Shown in pieces: positions 13,323-25,479 of a stretch of DNA of 64,000 nt. The first letter of the stretch is position 1. Every line of letters begins with the position of its first letter. Source of the stretch: Siphlonurus alternatus (taxonomy: Eukaryota > Arthropoda > Insecta > Ephemeroptera > Siphlonuridae). The DNA is taken from assembly GCA_949825025.1 (NCBI GenBank), contig OX463783.1, positions 16,279,628-16,343,627 of the forward strand, in the 5' to 3' direction. Below the pieces are notes generated by a model, which worked only from the letters and a program-made list of their open reading frames with translations, was not told the DNA's origin and made no database searches. The translations under genes and the position numbers were made by a program.

Positions 13323-13441
13323 CGAGCGGCCCGCGTCCCACGATGCTCCCCGGTGAACTCGCCTCTAGTGGACTCGATGGTTCCGAACTGCAAGAGTGAG
13401 ACAGCGGCTCCAGCTTCACACTCAGTGGTTCCAGCTTCACA
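13323..13441 (-). CDS. second coding exon of an unidentified regulator gene (duplicated VKLEPLS)
   Basis: On the minus strand the exon is bounded by a good acceptor (pyrimidine-rich, CTGTTTCAG) and a strong donor (CTCG|GTAAGTC). It is 119 nt: one base completing the codon left by the exon at 25,298-25,395, then 39 codons, then one base. It reads VKLEPLS twice in tandem, followed by a Ser/Pro-rich stretch. V-K-L-E-P matches the psi-K-x-E SUMO-attachment consensus followed by Pro, typical of the 'synergy control' motifs of transcription factors. The duplication is visible in the DNA too. The gene is not identified; a nuclear receptor or other transcription factor N-terminus is an inference from composition only. 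Later exons must lie below 13.3 kb or outside the window. Confidence 0.6.
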
Positions 13442-13497
13442 CTGAAACAGTCAAAAGCACACGGTTAGTTCACCAAGAGGGTCATTTTTATGTTACT

Positions 13498-13808
13498 GAG
13501 ATATTAGAATGCGAAAATTTTAGTGGCTTAATCGAAAGAAGGGGTAAAAATATGGTATTGTGAATTTTTTCAGATTTTTCTGAGACTGGGAACTATTTTT
13601 AAAAAATTATTGAAAGTCTATTTTGATGACGTCACGAGCGGCACTCCTTAAGAAAAAGGATAGGGCAGTGCCGCCCGTGACGTCATAAAATAGATTTTCA
13701 ATAATTTTTTAAAAACCCGGTCACAGAAAAATCTGAAAAAATTCACAGTACCATATTTTTACCCCTTCTTTCGATTAAGCCACTAAAATTTTTACATTCT
13801 AATATCTC
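13498..13808. mobile_element. long-palindrome MITE (ends GAGATATTAGAATG)
   Basis: An almost perfect 311-bp palindrome. The arms contain GTGGCTTAATCGAAAGAAGG and a CAGATTTTTCTGAGA block, and TGACGTCA lies on each side of the centre. It belongs to the palindrome superfamily also seen near 11.2, 15.7, 47.5, 56.7 and 58.0 kb. It lies only 57 bp upstream, in gene sense, of the minus-strand exon acceptor. Confidence 0.8.
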
Positions 13809-13819
13809 ATTCTTATGAT

Positions 13820-14640
13820 GTTGATATAATAAGTTGATTTTTTTTTAATGGTTTCGGTCTGTGGGCTTTTACGAGCTGGCTGCTTGTTACTTAACTATAT
13901 AAGGATTTGTTCAGATTTTTTTGTAGCAGTTATTTACATTTTCACTTATAGATTGATACAGCTAGTCTTCTACCCTAGTCTAGTAATGTAAGGGTTCAAT
14001 TGAGAAACACGTAAGTGTAAAGTAAAAAGAATAAAATTATTATCTTTCACCAATAAATTAATTATTGTCAGCATTATAGAATAATTTAAATTATGTTTTT
14101 GATCATTTGAAAGTATGCATGATGAATTATGAATATAAAATGTAATTAAGTTATAAAATATCCTTAATTGAAAAATATCTTCTTTTAATTCTGATTTGGG
14201 ATCTAAATATTGACAACTTTTTTAGCATCCAAATTTATCAACAATGAAATAGAAATGGTCACGTTTATAGGTAAATGACGTCTTTAATGACTTTTAATCT
14301 TTCCTTCTATTTTTAGTTTGATACTAAACAAGTTTCCTAACCTGACGGTAAGATAATCATGCATTATAGGTGGACACTGTTTGAAAGTATTTTACATTTT
14401 TAAACAGTTTCTTGGAATTACAAATTTCTATAATTTAATTATCAGTAACCGGAAGAAACAATATGAAGTGGTATATGTAAAAGAACAAACTTGTACAAAA
14501 TTGTCACACAAGCGTTTTACTTATTTTTCCATTAAAAAAAAGCTAAAAAAATTGAAACGTGGGCAAACATTGATTAGTAAACCTGTTGCTAGAAAAAAGA
14601 TGATCCCTTGTTGGTGCACATGAGAAACTAATGTTGTGAC
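13820..14640. other. AT-rich, no gene seen
   Basis: An 80-codon lysine-rich open frame at 14,381-14,623 (+) has no recognised features. Confidence 0.4.
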
Positions 14641-14800
14641 AGTGGAACCCCCCGTAGAGTCCCAAGCGATCACCATTAGACTCTCTCGGTCTCATCGCTT
14701 CTCACTCTGTCTCTTCTAACAACGCGTTTTCACTGCAGATATTGATTCTTGTCTGCACAGAAACGACGTCCTGGAGAGTGTGTCATTTCATATAGTGAAT
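14640..14800. other. GC-richer island, possible promoter or alternative first exon
   Basis: About 150 bp stand out in composition. On the minus strand a frame opens with ATG near 14,695 and stays open for about 50 codons, but no donor in the phase needed to join the exon at 13,441 was found. It may be an alternative promoter of the minus-strand gene or an unrelated conserved patch. Confidence 0.3.
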
Positions 14801-14942
14801 TTCAACTTTCTTAATCATGACATCATATATTTTAAATATAAATTAAGACCGAAAATAATATCATTTTAACTTATTTTTGCTTCCGGTTATGGGTTAAAAG
14901 ATATTATAAACAAAGCTATAGTCAGAGAAGTGAAATTTATAC

Positions 14943-14943
<1 letters not shown>

Positions 14944-15015
<72 letters not shown>

Positions 15016-15121
15016 TGCGCGTAATATATAAGGCTTGTTGGACTCTATATGAGAATTCCTAATGAACCCTTATTATAGATAATCACGCATATATATATAT
15101 AATATATATATATACTATTAT

Positions 15122-15152
<31 letters not shown>

Positions 15153-15251
15153 AATGTGTAATTACAATAAGCAATTACCTTGTAACTGGGCTATTTCATT
15201 ATGTTACCTCGCTTGCAATTATCTTTCTCTAATATATATATATATATATAC
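14944..15251. repeat. (TA)n microsatellite cluster
   Basis: A (TA)n block of about 70 bp at 14,944-15,014 is followed by shorter TA blocks near 15,090-15,151 and 15,230-15,250. Confidence 0.9.
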
Positions 15252-15671
15252 ATATACAAATACACAATAGTGTTGGGATAGAATTTACTCAATTTATATT
15301 TATTTTCTTGAATACCATGCATATATATTGCTATTTTTTATGCCAACTTCTGCATGAGCTCTATCTGTATAAATCAGAGCCTATAATATTTCACAGTCTT
15401 GTAAAGTTGAATTCTCATCCTTCTATTCCACCATTGTCTGCTCTTGACAATATCCTCAATCGCTTCCTAAAATATTGAAAATTGGAATAAATAGACTTGT
15501 AATAGAACTTCTCCCCAGGTAAAAATTACCTGATGTTTCAGTTTTTCCTTGCAGTATAAAATCCATCCAGCTGTATTATTAGTAGTTTGATAGACTATGT
15601 TATCCTACTGGGTACATCCAACTCGATATTTATACAGGAAGAGATGAAACAACGATAATTTTCACCAAATG

Positions 15672-15987
15672 GAGTATTGTCCTCAATTTTTTTATTGCAG
15701 AAATGGATGCAAAGTTATGCTACCCTGATTTTTTTTCAGATTTTTTAGAGCCCGGGAAGTATTTTTAAAAAATTGTTGAAAGTCCTTTCCTTTTTGTGAC
15801 GTCACGCGGTGGCAAGTCCTATCTTTTTCTTAAGGAGCGGCGTCTCGTGACGTCACAAAAATAACTTTCAATAATTTAAATTTTTAAAAATAGTTCCCGG
15901 GCTCTAAAAAATCTGAAAAAAAATCAGGGTAGAATAACTTTGCACCCTCTATTCATTTCTGCAATAAAAAAAATGAGGTCAATACTC
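15672..15987. mobile_element. long-palindrome MITE (ends GAGTATTG), copy 1
   Basis: A 316-bp palindrome with blocks TTTTATTGCAGAAATG, AGAGCCCGGGAA and TGACGTCAC on both arms. The copy at 56,734-57,046 is close to identical in the arms. The GCCCGGG and ATTGCAGAAATG blocks tie it to the 11.2-kb and 58.0-kb elements, but its ends differ. Confidence 0.82.
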
Positions 15988-16149
15988 TATTGTCACAAAT
16001 AATGGAACGGAGCGATAAGTATTTTTTACAACAACTGCATGGTACCTTTTTGGAATGTTTTTCAAAAAAGAGACTGTATTATAGTCTAATTGTTAAGTTA
16101 AATATTTAAATAGTCGGTTGCTTAAAGAACATCCACTTGTGCATCCTAT

Positions 16150-16453
16150 AGTTTTAGGCATCCTCCATTAATTGCCGACCATGAGGTTTCCATGGTTCCT
16201 TCAGTCACAACCAGGTAAATACTGGGATGGATTGTCATGGACACTCCGGTTTGGAAGAGACCCACAAAATCCTAAGCATTGCTATAGGTCGGGTACACAA
16301 ATAACAGGGATGTTAAATTCAGCCACAAACTTTTGTGACCCTACAACTGAGGATTCTGTTAAGAAAATATATACAGTATATAATTATATAAAAAATTTAT
16401 TATATTTTTTCGAATCTGCATGTAAAAATAAATGGGACAATATAGTTCCCTAA
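16150..16453 (+). other. 93-codon open frame, probably a repeat remnant
   Basis: An open frame at 16,172-16,453 includes less AT-biased codons over its first ~60 residues (PGKYWDGLSWTLRFGRD region). No domain is recognised and no splice sites clearly bound it. A degraded interspersed repeat seems more likely than a gene. Confidence 0.25.
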
Positions 16454-17289
16454 CAATCTCTCCATATATTTTTTATACATAGCCTTAAGCAGGCCATTAT
16501 TGATTTTCCTTGTTACACATATATACGTTTGTCTGTTTTTGCAAGTGCTCATTATCCTTCAGTATATATTCAAAGTTTTGATCTGCTTGAGCGAGCAGAA
16601 ACAACATGTCTTAAGTTAATACTATAATAGTTTGGATCGTATAAAGCTTGCAAAGATTTTAATTATTTTTGTTTGATCAATAACTTTGTAACTTTACAAT
16701 TATTAAACTACTACAGTAATAATCCATTATATATTTGAGAAATTTCAAACTTAATACATTGTGTTGATGAAGAAAATTTAATATGTTCAATTTTCTATTG
16801 AACAAGTTTATGACACAATAGTATAAAACTTTGTACATTTGAAAATTATTCACAAGACAGAAGTTTAAATCATAGTAATTTACATTTTCTGTCTGAAAAG
16901 TTTCTTCATTTTAATATTATATCTGACATTTTAGTTGAAAACTGAAACAAAAATTATTTTAAAAGGAAATTTTATTTACTTACTTAGGTTTCAATTAAAA
17001 ACTTTATTTTACAGGAAAATGAGAAATTTAAAATTAAACTACTATTATAGTGTATGTGTTATAACAAAAAAATTGTTAATGAATTATTGTGCATAGTTTT
17101 TTTTTTTAATACATGACAAAACATTAAATTATAGTTTATTTTTCTTACATTGTTATTGGTATCGTTGTATCCTCAGAAATTTTTTTGGTTAACGATTAAT
17201 CTCAGTTACTTCGGAATCAAAGAATATTTCCTTGCAAACGAATCGAATGAAATAAATTTTAAAAAAATCGAGAATGATCTAAAACTTAA

Positions 17290-17412
17290 TCGCTTATGGT
17301 TTGAGCAAATTCAGTCTTGCAGTTTTCTTACAACAGCTCCATTTCCGGTTTTCGTCCATAAGGCCAATGTTAAACTTCTACCTGAGTTTTCACAAAACTG
17401 ATAAGACAGATT
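17290..17412. repeat. interspersed repeat, copy 1
   Basis: This segment resembles 56,410-56,635. The shared blocks are tttgagcaaattca, agctc.atttccggttt and tttttcacaaaactg.t. The overlapping 83-codon frame is therefore not a gene. Class unknown. Confidence 0.5.
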
Positions 17413-17882
17413 CGCTTCAAAATTTGTATGCCACTTATTGATTGTGAGTTCTAAGTCCCCTGCAAATCTTGTTGCATTCAGGCGGTACGATTGCGAGATA
17501 TCAACCTACTGAGATTCATCCTTAAAGAAATAACTTAAAAATTCTTTGATAATTAAAATCTATTTTACCTTGTTAGTCTTGATACTGACGTATTAGTGAC
17601 GTATTGTTCAATGTTTTGTTGTTAGAAACATTGCCCGCAGAAGACTCTGCTTTCTATGTATAAGACCATCAGATGCAGAGCAGACAAATTTACATTCTGA
17701 TAAGTGCTATTTTCTTATCACTAAACGTTGAAAATAGCCTTTATAGCAAATGTCAATTGTTTGCTTTTACGTCTGTATCTATAGCAAATGTCAATTGTTT
17801 GCTTTTACGTCTGTATCTTTCAAGTATTATAATTAATTATTTGATAAATATTATTATAATAATTAATTACATATTAATTATG

Positions 17883-18042
17883 TAAAGCCTATATTACACG
17901 ATACAATTTTTTTGAATATTGTATACAATTTTTCCTTGCAAGAAAATTTCCTCTCAATACAAACAAATGGAGATTAAATTTTCTTGTAAGGAACAATTGA
18001 ATACAATAATCAGAAAAATTGTATCGTGTAATACCGGCTTTA
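17883..18042. mobile_element. 160-bp MITE (TTACACGATACAATTTT), copy 1
   Basis: Inverted ends of about 28 bp contain ATTACACGATACAATTTT, with internal inverted TTCCTTGCAAGAAAAT and ATTTTCTTGTAAGGAA blocks. A second copy lies at 49,411-49,553 in COQ9 intron 3. No coding capacity. Confidence 0.8.
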
Positions 18043-18985
18043 AGATATTTATTTATTCCTCATATCTTTCAGGTATTATATCAATTATATTGCATCATGA
18101 ATAAAAGAGTATACGTCAATAATTATTTGAATGAATTTTAAGAAGATGCATTTCATTTACAACGAGATAGTCATAGTAAATAAATTTTTAATCACATGCA
18201 TAATTATTTTATTACCAAATAATAATAAAAAATCTTTTCATATACAAAAATATAATGATTAAATCAATATCAAATATATACATAAATGATTATATATAGA
18301 CATTTTTTATTTATCATATCAAAATATTGAAATAAAATCTTATTCAACATTATATAAATAAATTTCCATTTACAAGAAGTCATGCATATAAAATATTGAT
18401 ACAAACAAAAAAAAATGTTTTTTTTTATGCTTTGCTTATTTTACTGTAATGCGCAAAAGCTTCATTTTTCTTCTTTAGATAAAAAATATTTAAAAAAAAA
18501 TGTTATATATATTTCTGTTAGCTCAGTTGTATATTTCAGTTTAGATGAAAGGAATTTAAGATGTCATAATAAATTGAGCTGGATATAACCACAGTACAGT
18601 TAAATTTATTTTTATATAACATCAGGAAATAACACATTTCTAGCTTTATCTTCATATTTCAGTATTAAAATGGATTACTTGAGTTTTGTATATAATTTAG
18701 ATTACCTTTTTTTTCGGGATTTTTTGGAAAAACTAATCAAAATCTTACTCCAAAACGCTATGACGTCATAGTCATGCAAATATTTAACAAGGAAGCATAA
18801 CACAGCGTTTTGCAGTACGATGTTAAAGGTGCTGAAGATTTAAAAAATATATATATGACAAATAAGTGACAATACCTTACTCGAAATCTATCTAAATCCA
18901 TGCGTTAAAAAAAAAAAATCCTTCAAGTTATCAATTTCATTATAAAATAAAAGCCTCACTACAAAGTATTAAAATTCAAGTATTG
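18043..18985. other. AT-rich, no gene seen
   Basis: Only AT-rich sequence with A- and T-runs. No element or exon could be supported. Confidence 0.45.
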
Positions 18986-18989
18986 AGGT

Positions 18990-19345
18990 TGAGCGTGACG
19001 CAGTGCATTCTCCGGTTCTCGTTAGATCACCGAAGTCAAGCAACGTCAAGTGTGGTAGTAATTGGATGGGTGACCGTTTCATTTAAGTAAAAAATACGTT
19101 GCTCCTTCCCTGGAGTATATTCATCTCGCTGAATTTCCACCCACAGTGCACAAGCTTTGGACATTGCTTTGGTCCATTGATAAAAATTAGAAGTGTTCGT
19201 CCTGACAGGTTTTACACGGTTCCCTCAGCGAATCCTGAGACGCGTAACAGGCCGTGGCCACCATTTTTTCCCTCCCTTATCCCTACCCATTACCTTTGCC
19301 TCGAGCTCTAAGCTGTTAGGTCTGTATAATATCTGTAAAAAAAAA
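18990..19345 (+). mobile_element. 5S rRNA-derived SINE (SINE3-like)
   Basis: The head at about 19,010-19,078 matches the middle of eukaryotic 5S rRNA: CCGGTTCTCGT.AGATCACC, GAAGTCAAGCAACGTC (box A region) and TGGATGGGTGACCG (box C). The 5' and 3' thirds of 5S rRNA are not preserved, so it is not a functional 5S gene. It continues into a non-5S body (GGCCACCATT, CCTCGAGCTCT) and ends in an A-run near 19,335-19,346. The 3' body recurs near 46,040-46,135. SINEs with 5S-derived pol III promoters are known as SINE3. The downstream boundary is inferred from the A-run. Confidence 0.75.
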
Positions 19346-20454
19346 AGTACAAACAAAAAGTTCGTAAATCCTTGTACTTCCGTTGTTGGAACATTACATT
19401 AATTTGCCTGTATTTTGTTGTATATAAGAACGTGTATATAAAAAGAAATAAAGGTTATAAGTAGAGGTGTTAAGTTGGTTGGAATGGTTGCGATGGAAAC
19501 GAGAACCCATAACAATATAGCACATAATACAAACTTGTGGGGGATAACAGCACAATTTCCTCTCGTAAAATTAGGTCATTTGTACAGTGAACAGGAAAAT
19601 AAGTGTTATGCTTCTGTCAATCGTAAATGAGGCAGAATTATATTGACATTTTTAAGTCATTTTTTTTTATACTGTAAATCAATATGATTACTTTATTTGT
19701 AATACAGAAATAAGAATATATATAATTAAATATATAGTAAATATAATATATGTGTATATTTATTTTATATAAATATAAAAGTTTCAAATCAACGTTTGCA
19801 TTGTAGCAATTAACTTAATTGATAAAATGTAATGAAAGAGTATTTTTTTTTCTTTGTTTGAGTGTTTTTTTCATGTTTCTAAAATTATCATGCTTGAATT
19901 GTTAACTATGTTAAATTATATTTATTAAAAGTATTATATATACATTTTATATATGTATATAATATAAATTTAAATGCATTCATGCCATGTGCATATTAAA
20001 ATTAATAAATGAAATATAATTATATGTTACAGAATTCTGTATATAATAACTTGATTTGATAACCATGCATGGTTTTAAATATCTTTCAATTATAAGGAAT
20101 GCGTGTATGGTTCATATTTTTATTATTTAAATTTAAAGAAATTTTCTGTACACGTATTTTGTATAATTTATTTAATAAGTTGTTTTCAAAGTCTTTTGAC
20201 ATAACAGCTTTACTTTAAAACCAAAACAATTTATTTGAAAAAAAAAAAACTATATCCATTTTTTTTTTTTTTTTTTTTTTACTGGTATATTATTTTTGCA
20301 TCGTTTTTTTTTTTTTTCATGTAAATCCAAACTATTTGAATTTAGATTAAACATTTATGTCACTTATATGCATTCAATACGTACGTGAAAGTTACCTCAT
20401 AAATAATATACCAGAGAGATCGAGTGCTATTATAGTTGTTTGTTAAATATTGTC
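19346..20454. other. AT-rich, no gene seen
   Basis: Long homopolymer T-runs lie near 20,260-20,320. No gene or element was recognised. Confidence 0.45.
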
Positions 20455-20761
20455 AATAGAGGCTTATGATTTTTCGGTGTTCCCATGCACCGTCCTATCC
20501 AAACCTATGTAAAAAAAATGTGAATTCGCTTTTTCACTAAGAAGAAATTTTTAGGGAAAATTCCTTTAAGGAACGTCGGTCCAAATTGAAAAATACAGTT
20601 GATAATTGAAGAATTAGATTTTTTACTTAATTTGTTACCGAGAAAAATTAAAAAAAAAAAACAAAAAAAAACAGTTTGCTTCATTTTCAAGAGCAAGATG
20701 GACCTTAGCGACACAAATGAGCATCGCGAAGCGCACTCATTTGAAATTTTGAAGCCTCTAT
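20455..20761. mobile_element. MITE family 'AGGCTTCAA', copy 2
   Basis: Reverse-oriented relative of the 4,341-4,650 element, with matching ATAGAGGCTT and AAGCCTCTAT ends and internal blocks. The minus-strand 69-codon frame inside it is a shadow of this repeat and corresponds to the 72-codon frame in copy 1. Confidence 0.7.
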
Positions 20762-22365
20762 AGTGTACAAAATTTTACTCTCCTCTCTATACAGTATATA
20801 GATACTCATGCACTGAGATGCACTAAAAATGCATATTATTTCCATTTAACATGAAATATTATAATAAATATTGTGCATGTATCCAAAGAATCCAAGAGGG
20901 TAGTCCTTAATTACATAGGACGTAGCCTCTTTTGCCCCTACCCTCGTCTCTCAAAGCCACATAGGGTCATATAACACCATCCCTTCACTTTCACTAACCC
21001 TTTCTGCATTTTTTGCACTTACGACTTGAATTACAAGATATTTTAACTTTTAATTAACTTAGCTTTTTTAGCTGTTCCTTGTAGTACAAAAAAATAACAC
21101 TTCATAACTTTAAAAATAAAACTAAACACATATATTCTTAATATTTTTTTACACTTAAAGAAATTTTAGTTAAATGCATAATAATATCAATTCCTTTTCA
21201 AATATTATTTCTTGAAAAGAAAATCTTAAATTACGCCCGGAAATTACATTATTTTGAATCATTTTCGTTTATATAAATAAAGATGGGATAAGAAACAAAA
21301 ACTGCCAGAAAAGCGTAATTTTCAATGCGTTAATCAAATGATTATTAATTATACTAGCTGTACATAATTATCTAATGTAATATTTTTTCTTAAACTGTTT
21401 CTTGTATTTATATAAATATTAATAAATTACTAATTATATGATAATCCATCAGTTATTACAAAATGAAGATTTAAACAACCCTCTAGCTGTCTTATATTAA
21501 ATTGAAAACTCTTCCATTGTAACTAACTTTTACAATTTTCATTAAAATCAGGTTCATCGATCCACGTATACCTCGTCACTGTAGTAAAGCTCTTCGTTGT
21601 CGTTGGTATACAAAACGTATCGTACAAAACGTTCACGTACATGCATGCTATACAAAAGTACAACAAAAAATAGTCTGGGCGATGTTATCAGAAGAAGCTA
21701 ACACTTCACTCGTCATCACCATTTGTAACTTTTTTATCGTGATTATACGCCATGTCATGTCAATTTTTACATTTCGTGTATATATGAAAATTTTTACAGT
21801 GAATTTGGTCTTGTGATAAAAAAGAATTTAATTTTAGTTCAAATATCTTCATTTATATGATAAATCATTATTAAAAAATATATTTAAAATCTGCTACTAT
21901 TTAAAATTCTGTAAATAAAACGTGGTTAAAAAAATAATTATATATAAAACATAATAAGTTATAAATATATTAATTTAATAATCGAAATGAATGCTTGAAA
22001 CAAAATGTTTTATATTTTTTTGTATTACTGCAGTAATTGTAATGGTGAATTGTTTTTAAATAATTAACTATTAATAGACATAAAAGCTCGTCATTATAAA
22101 TAAAATTACGGTGATTGATTATCAATATAAAGTAGATCCAATTTAACATAAAGAGCTATTATTATATAATAGTTTCTCATTATAAAATGACGCTTATAGT
22201 AAAATATATTTACTTTATTTTGATAACAAACTGTTAATAACAACTGACACAATTACGCTTATTATCACAAAAATTAATTGATTGATTTTTAATTGATTAA
22301 CAAAATAAACAAATTCAACAAAAAAAATTTGAGAGGCCAAACTCAAACGATCTTAAAAACTATCT
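20762..22365. other. AT-rich, no gene seen
   Basis: A C/T-rich patch lies at 20,925-21,010 and a slightly less AT-rich patch at 21,550-21,770. Neither forms a recognisable exon. Confidence 0.4.
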
Positions 22366-22565
22366 TACAGACTAACTTACAAACTAAAGGTCCCTAACTC
22401 GCTCCTGGAGTGCCCGCTCCCCTATAACAAGTCCCAGCCGCCTACGCCCGCTCCCTACAGTGCACCCTGACGCCGTCTAGGTAAGAAACGGCGCAGGAGA
22501 GAGACAAGGAGAACCCCAGGCTTTGAACGACCCGTTCTCAGGTCAGCTCACCCTTCACTCCAGTA
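22366..22565 (+). other. GC-rich island, possible non-coding exon
   Basis: About 200 bp of clearly higher GC content. On the plus strand there are acceptor-like sites (cttacag at 22,368 region and ctccctacag near 22,455) and a good donor (GTCTAG|GTAAGA near 22,480). All three frames of the bounded segment contain stops or end at the TAG, so a coding exon is unlikely. It could be an untranslated exon or a promoter island inside the long first intron of the minus-strand gene. Confidence 0.35.
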
Positions 22566-23827
22566 GCAAGGAATAATTAACGAGAAAGTATATTTATATC
22601 ATTAATAATGCACGTGGGAGTAATAAATATGCAGGTAAAAATCACACTTTCCTTTACCACTCCTTTTTATATAATGTTGTTTACTTGATATTTTTTACAA
22701 TGACAGTTTAATAAAGTAATAATTACTAAAATAAAATCTGAATATGTATACAAACAAAATGATTCAACACAGGACAGTACAGAATGAGGTTATCCCATAC
22801 ATTCTATAGAAACATCCAAACATCTCTTTGTCTCTTGAAAATGCAGCCCCAGCAAATCAAGTAAATATCATGCTGTTCTGAGGTGTATAACTCACTCATC
22901 GTGATTGCAAGCATTACACAATTAATATTATTAATTATTGAGGTGACCGTTGTATAAAATTATATGAAGTAGAATATATAACTACTTCATATAATTTAAT
23001 TAATAACTAAAAATGGAAGTAGGTTGCTAGAAAATCTCGCATCTTAAATATAGGCAACATTCAAAATGAAAGGTTTAAAAAAAATTATGCTGAACATGTT
23101 GTAAAGGCAAAATTATCATCATGCAATGTGCATGTAAATTATTGAAGTGTATAATAAAGGGTAATGGAACGCTGCATGGGAAAGGTTAAATTAATATACA
23201 ATATTATATAGTGATATAGTGTAAAATTAATTATATTTATATAGATTAGATTATCATTTATACAAAAAAAAAATAAGTAAAATTATACATAATTATCCTA
23301 TATATAGATGTATATGAATAGATGTAATTATGAATTATGAATGAACTTCAAAACTTACAATAAATAAGAAAATAAATATCTAATGATAGTAATCATGATC
23401 TTATTTTGTTATATAATAATTACACACAATTCCTCGTGAACTCAAGATAACAATTTTTTGCTCTGTACAAATCCCTGGTTAAAAAAATTATAACATTATA
23501 CTAACAAAGACACACATCCACTAGACAGCTTTTTAATTAATAACAAAATGTGAAAGATAATTACTTTTTTATATGTACAAAATATATTATATTCATTATT
23601 TTAACGAGATTTTTGTAGGGTGTATAACTACTAAAAAATTCTACATACTGTGCACTGCATATATATATATAAAATGTAAATAATTGACTATATTATTGTA
23701 AAAAAAAAACACACATTATTTTCACTGATATTGCTGAACTATTCAGACTTAACTATTCAAGTAAGCAATATTTTTATTGCGTTTCATTTTTATTAAATAT
23801 TACTTATTACTTTAATTTGAGTTTACA

Positions 23828-23945
23828 GGTAACTTTATTCATCAAGATCCTGAAGAACTCTATGTAACATCTTGTAGCAGCCGATAGGGTATTCTATAAC
23901 CCTCGCTGGTACAATATTATGTAACTATTTACTGAAATAAAAAAA
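23828..23945 (+). mobile_element. retroelement 3' end, copy 2
   Basis: Matches 13,018-13,150 through the blocks caggta.ctttatt, aagatcctgaaga and gctggtacaatattat, ending in gaaataaa and an A-run. Interpreted as a 5'-truncated non-LTR copy. Confidence 0.55.
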
Positions 23946-25297
23946 AAATGTATACTTTATGTATTTACTGTACTTTATGTACAGTACACATCAACATTAG
24001 GCTTAACTTACCTAAATACCTATTAATATTATATAATATAATTAAATGTATGGTGAAATTTAACTATTTTAAGATTTGGATGCTTTTTTTTTTTTTACTA
24101 TTTCAAAACTGCAAACAAGTCAACTCTTCCTGGTAAGTTATACATATAAAATAGAGCAAAAAAAAAAAAAAAAATACCCTTCCCCGAAATATGAAGTATG
24201 ATCAATTTTTCAATAAACAATGACTGCATTAATTAACTTACAATTAAGTTAATTTAGTTAATTCTACATAGCAGATGCAGAAATGTATAGTAATATTAAA
24301 TAATTTAAATATATCCGAGAGTAAACGCTTTATATTAAACTAATTAATAATTATGTTATCTCATGCAAACATAAATTTTGACTTTCATGGTGCTGAGTTC
24401 ATAAAAACATAATTTCAGATAGAACAAGTGGCTCTTTATTCTGTCTTTTAATGGCATTTATTGCTATATATATTAAATAAAAACAATGTTAGTGCTCTAA
24501 AAATTAGTAATTTAGCTGTATTAGTAGCCATATAATAATTATATAATAAAATTGTAATTACTTAATTGTGTACCAAACATATGGCAAACGATAATATGAA
24601 TAAGAGTATACTTATTTAAATTATGCTAACAAGAATCCATCGACAGTTTTCTTTTTAAATATTACTGAAAATATTTTTTTTAAATCTCCTAAATCTTCAA
24701 AGAACGCAACTCTTCCTGCATTTCTGTGTTGCTGGTTGCATACTCAATATTTTGCAGGCGCTGAACGGAAAAACAGTATTGATTGAAAGGGAAATTATTC
24801 AAGGAACATTATGTCTTCGTCTTAAAATTTTATAGGTGGGATTATTGACACAAAATTAAGCTTCAAAAACCATAATTATAATCCAAAGAACTTCATCTTA
24901 TAATACGGCAATTAAACTTTAATTATAATGAAAATTTCTTCTGTACGCACCGTCACATTCAAATCTTTACTGTCTTTCGGAGTGAAAGTCTTATATATAA
25001 TCTGAGGTGAAAAATGCAAATTATAGTGCATTTTGTCCTATTTTAGGAAATCTTTCCATACAATGTAAAAAAAGCTATATAATACTTCAAAATTCATTGT
25101 TTTTGTTTAATACTATATACTCGATATAAAATAAAATTAAGATTTAATAATAAAAATATAATTTAAAACAGTAAGCAATTGATTAGAGAATAAGAGATTA
25201 GTAAAACTCAATAGCATATATGGTCTCATTTCAATATTCAATTTTATATTTTTCATGTACATAAAACTTTACTACAAATATTCAATTTATTACTTAC

Positions 25298-25395
25298 TTT
25301 GTAAACGTTGTTGTTGTTGGCGTTGATGGAGGACTTGGAGACGATGTAGATGATGGTTGTAAAGCTAAATCCTTTGTTACAGATGATATCTCCAT
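25298..25395 (-). CDS. first coding exon of the unidentified minus-strand regulator gene
   Basis: The minus-strand ATG at 25,395 is preceded two codons upstream by an in-frame TAA, which fixes the start. The exon encodes 32 residues, beginning MEISSVTKDLALQP and rich in Ser, Pro and Thr, then two bases, followed by a consensus donor (ACAAA|GTAAGT). Joining to the acceptor at 13,441 restores frame through an Asn codon and gives the VKLEPLS duplication. The intron would be about 11.9 kb. The composition suggests a disordered N-terminal region of a transcription regulator. The family is not recognised. Confidence 0.6.
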
Positions 25396-25479
25396 TGTTT
25401 ATTATAAATAATAATAATATCACTCACAATTTAATCATCGTTTATTTTAATTATATTTATATTCTAATAACAAACATGG

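Noticed and set aside
17150..17401. 83-codon frame at 17.2 kb
   Set aside because: It overlaps a repeat also present at 56.4 kb, where the frame is not kept.
19010..19078. Functional 5S rRNA gene
   Set aside because: Only the central promoter-bearing part matches. The stem-forming ends are missing and a SINE body follows.
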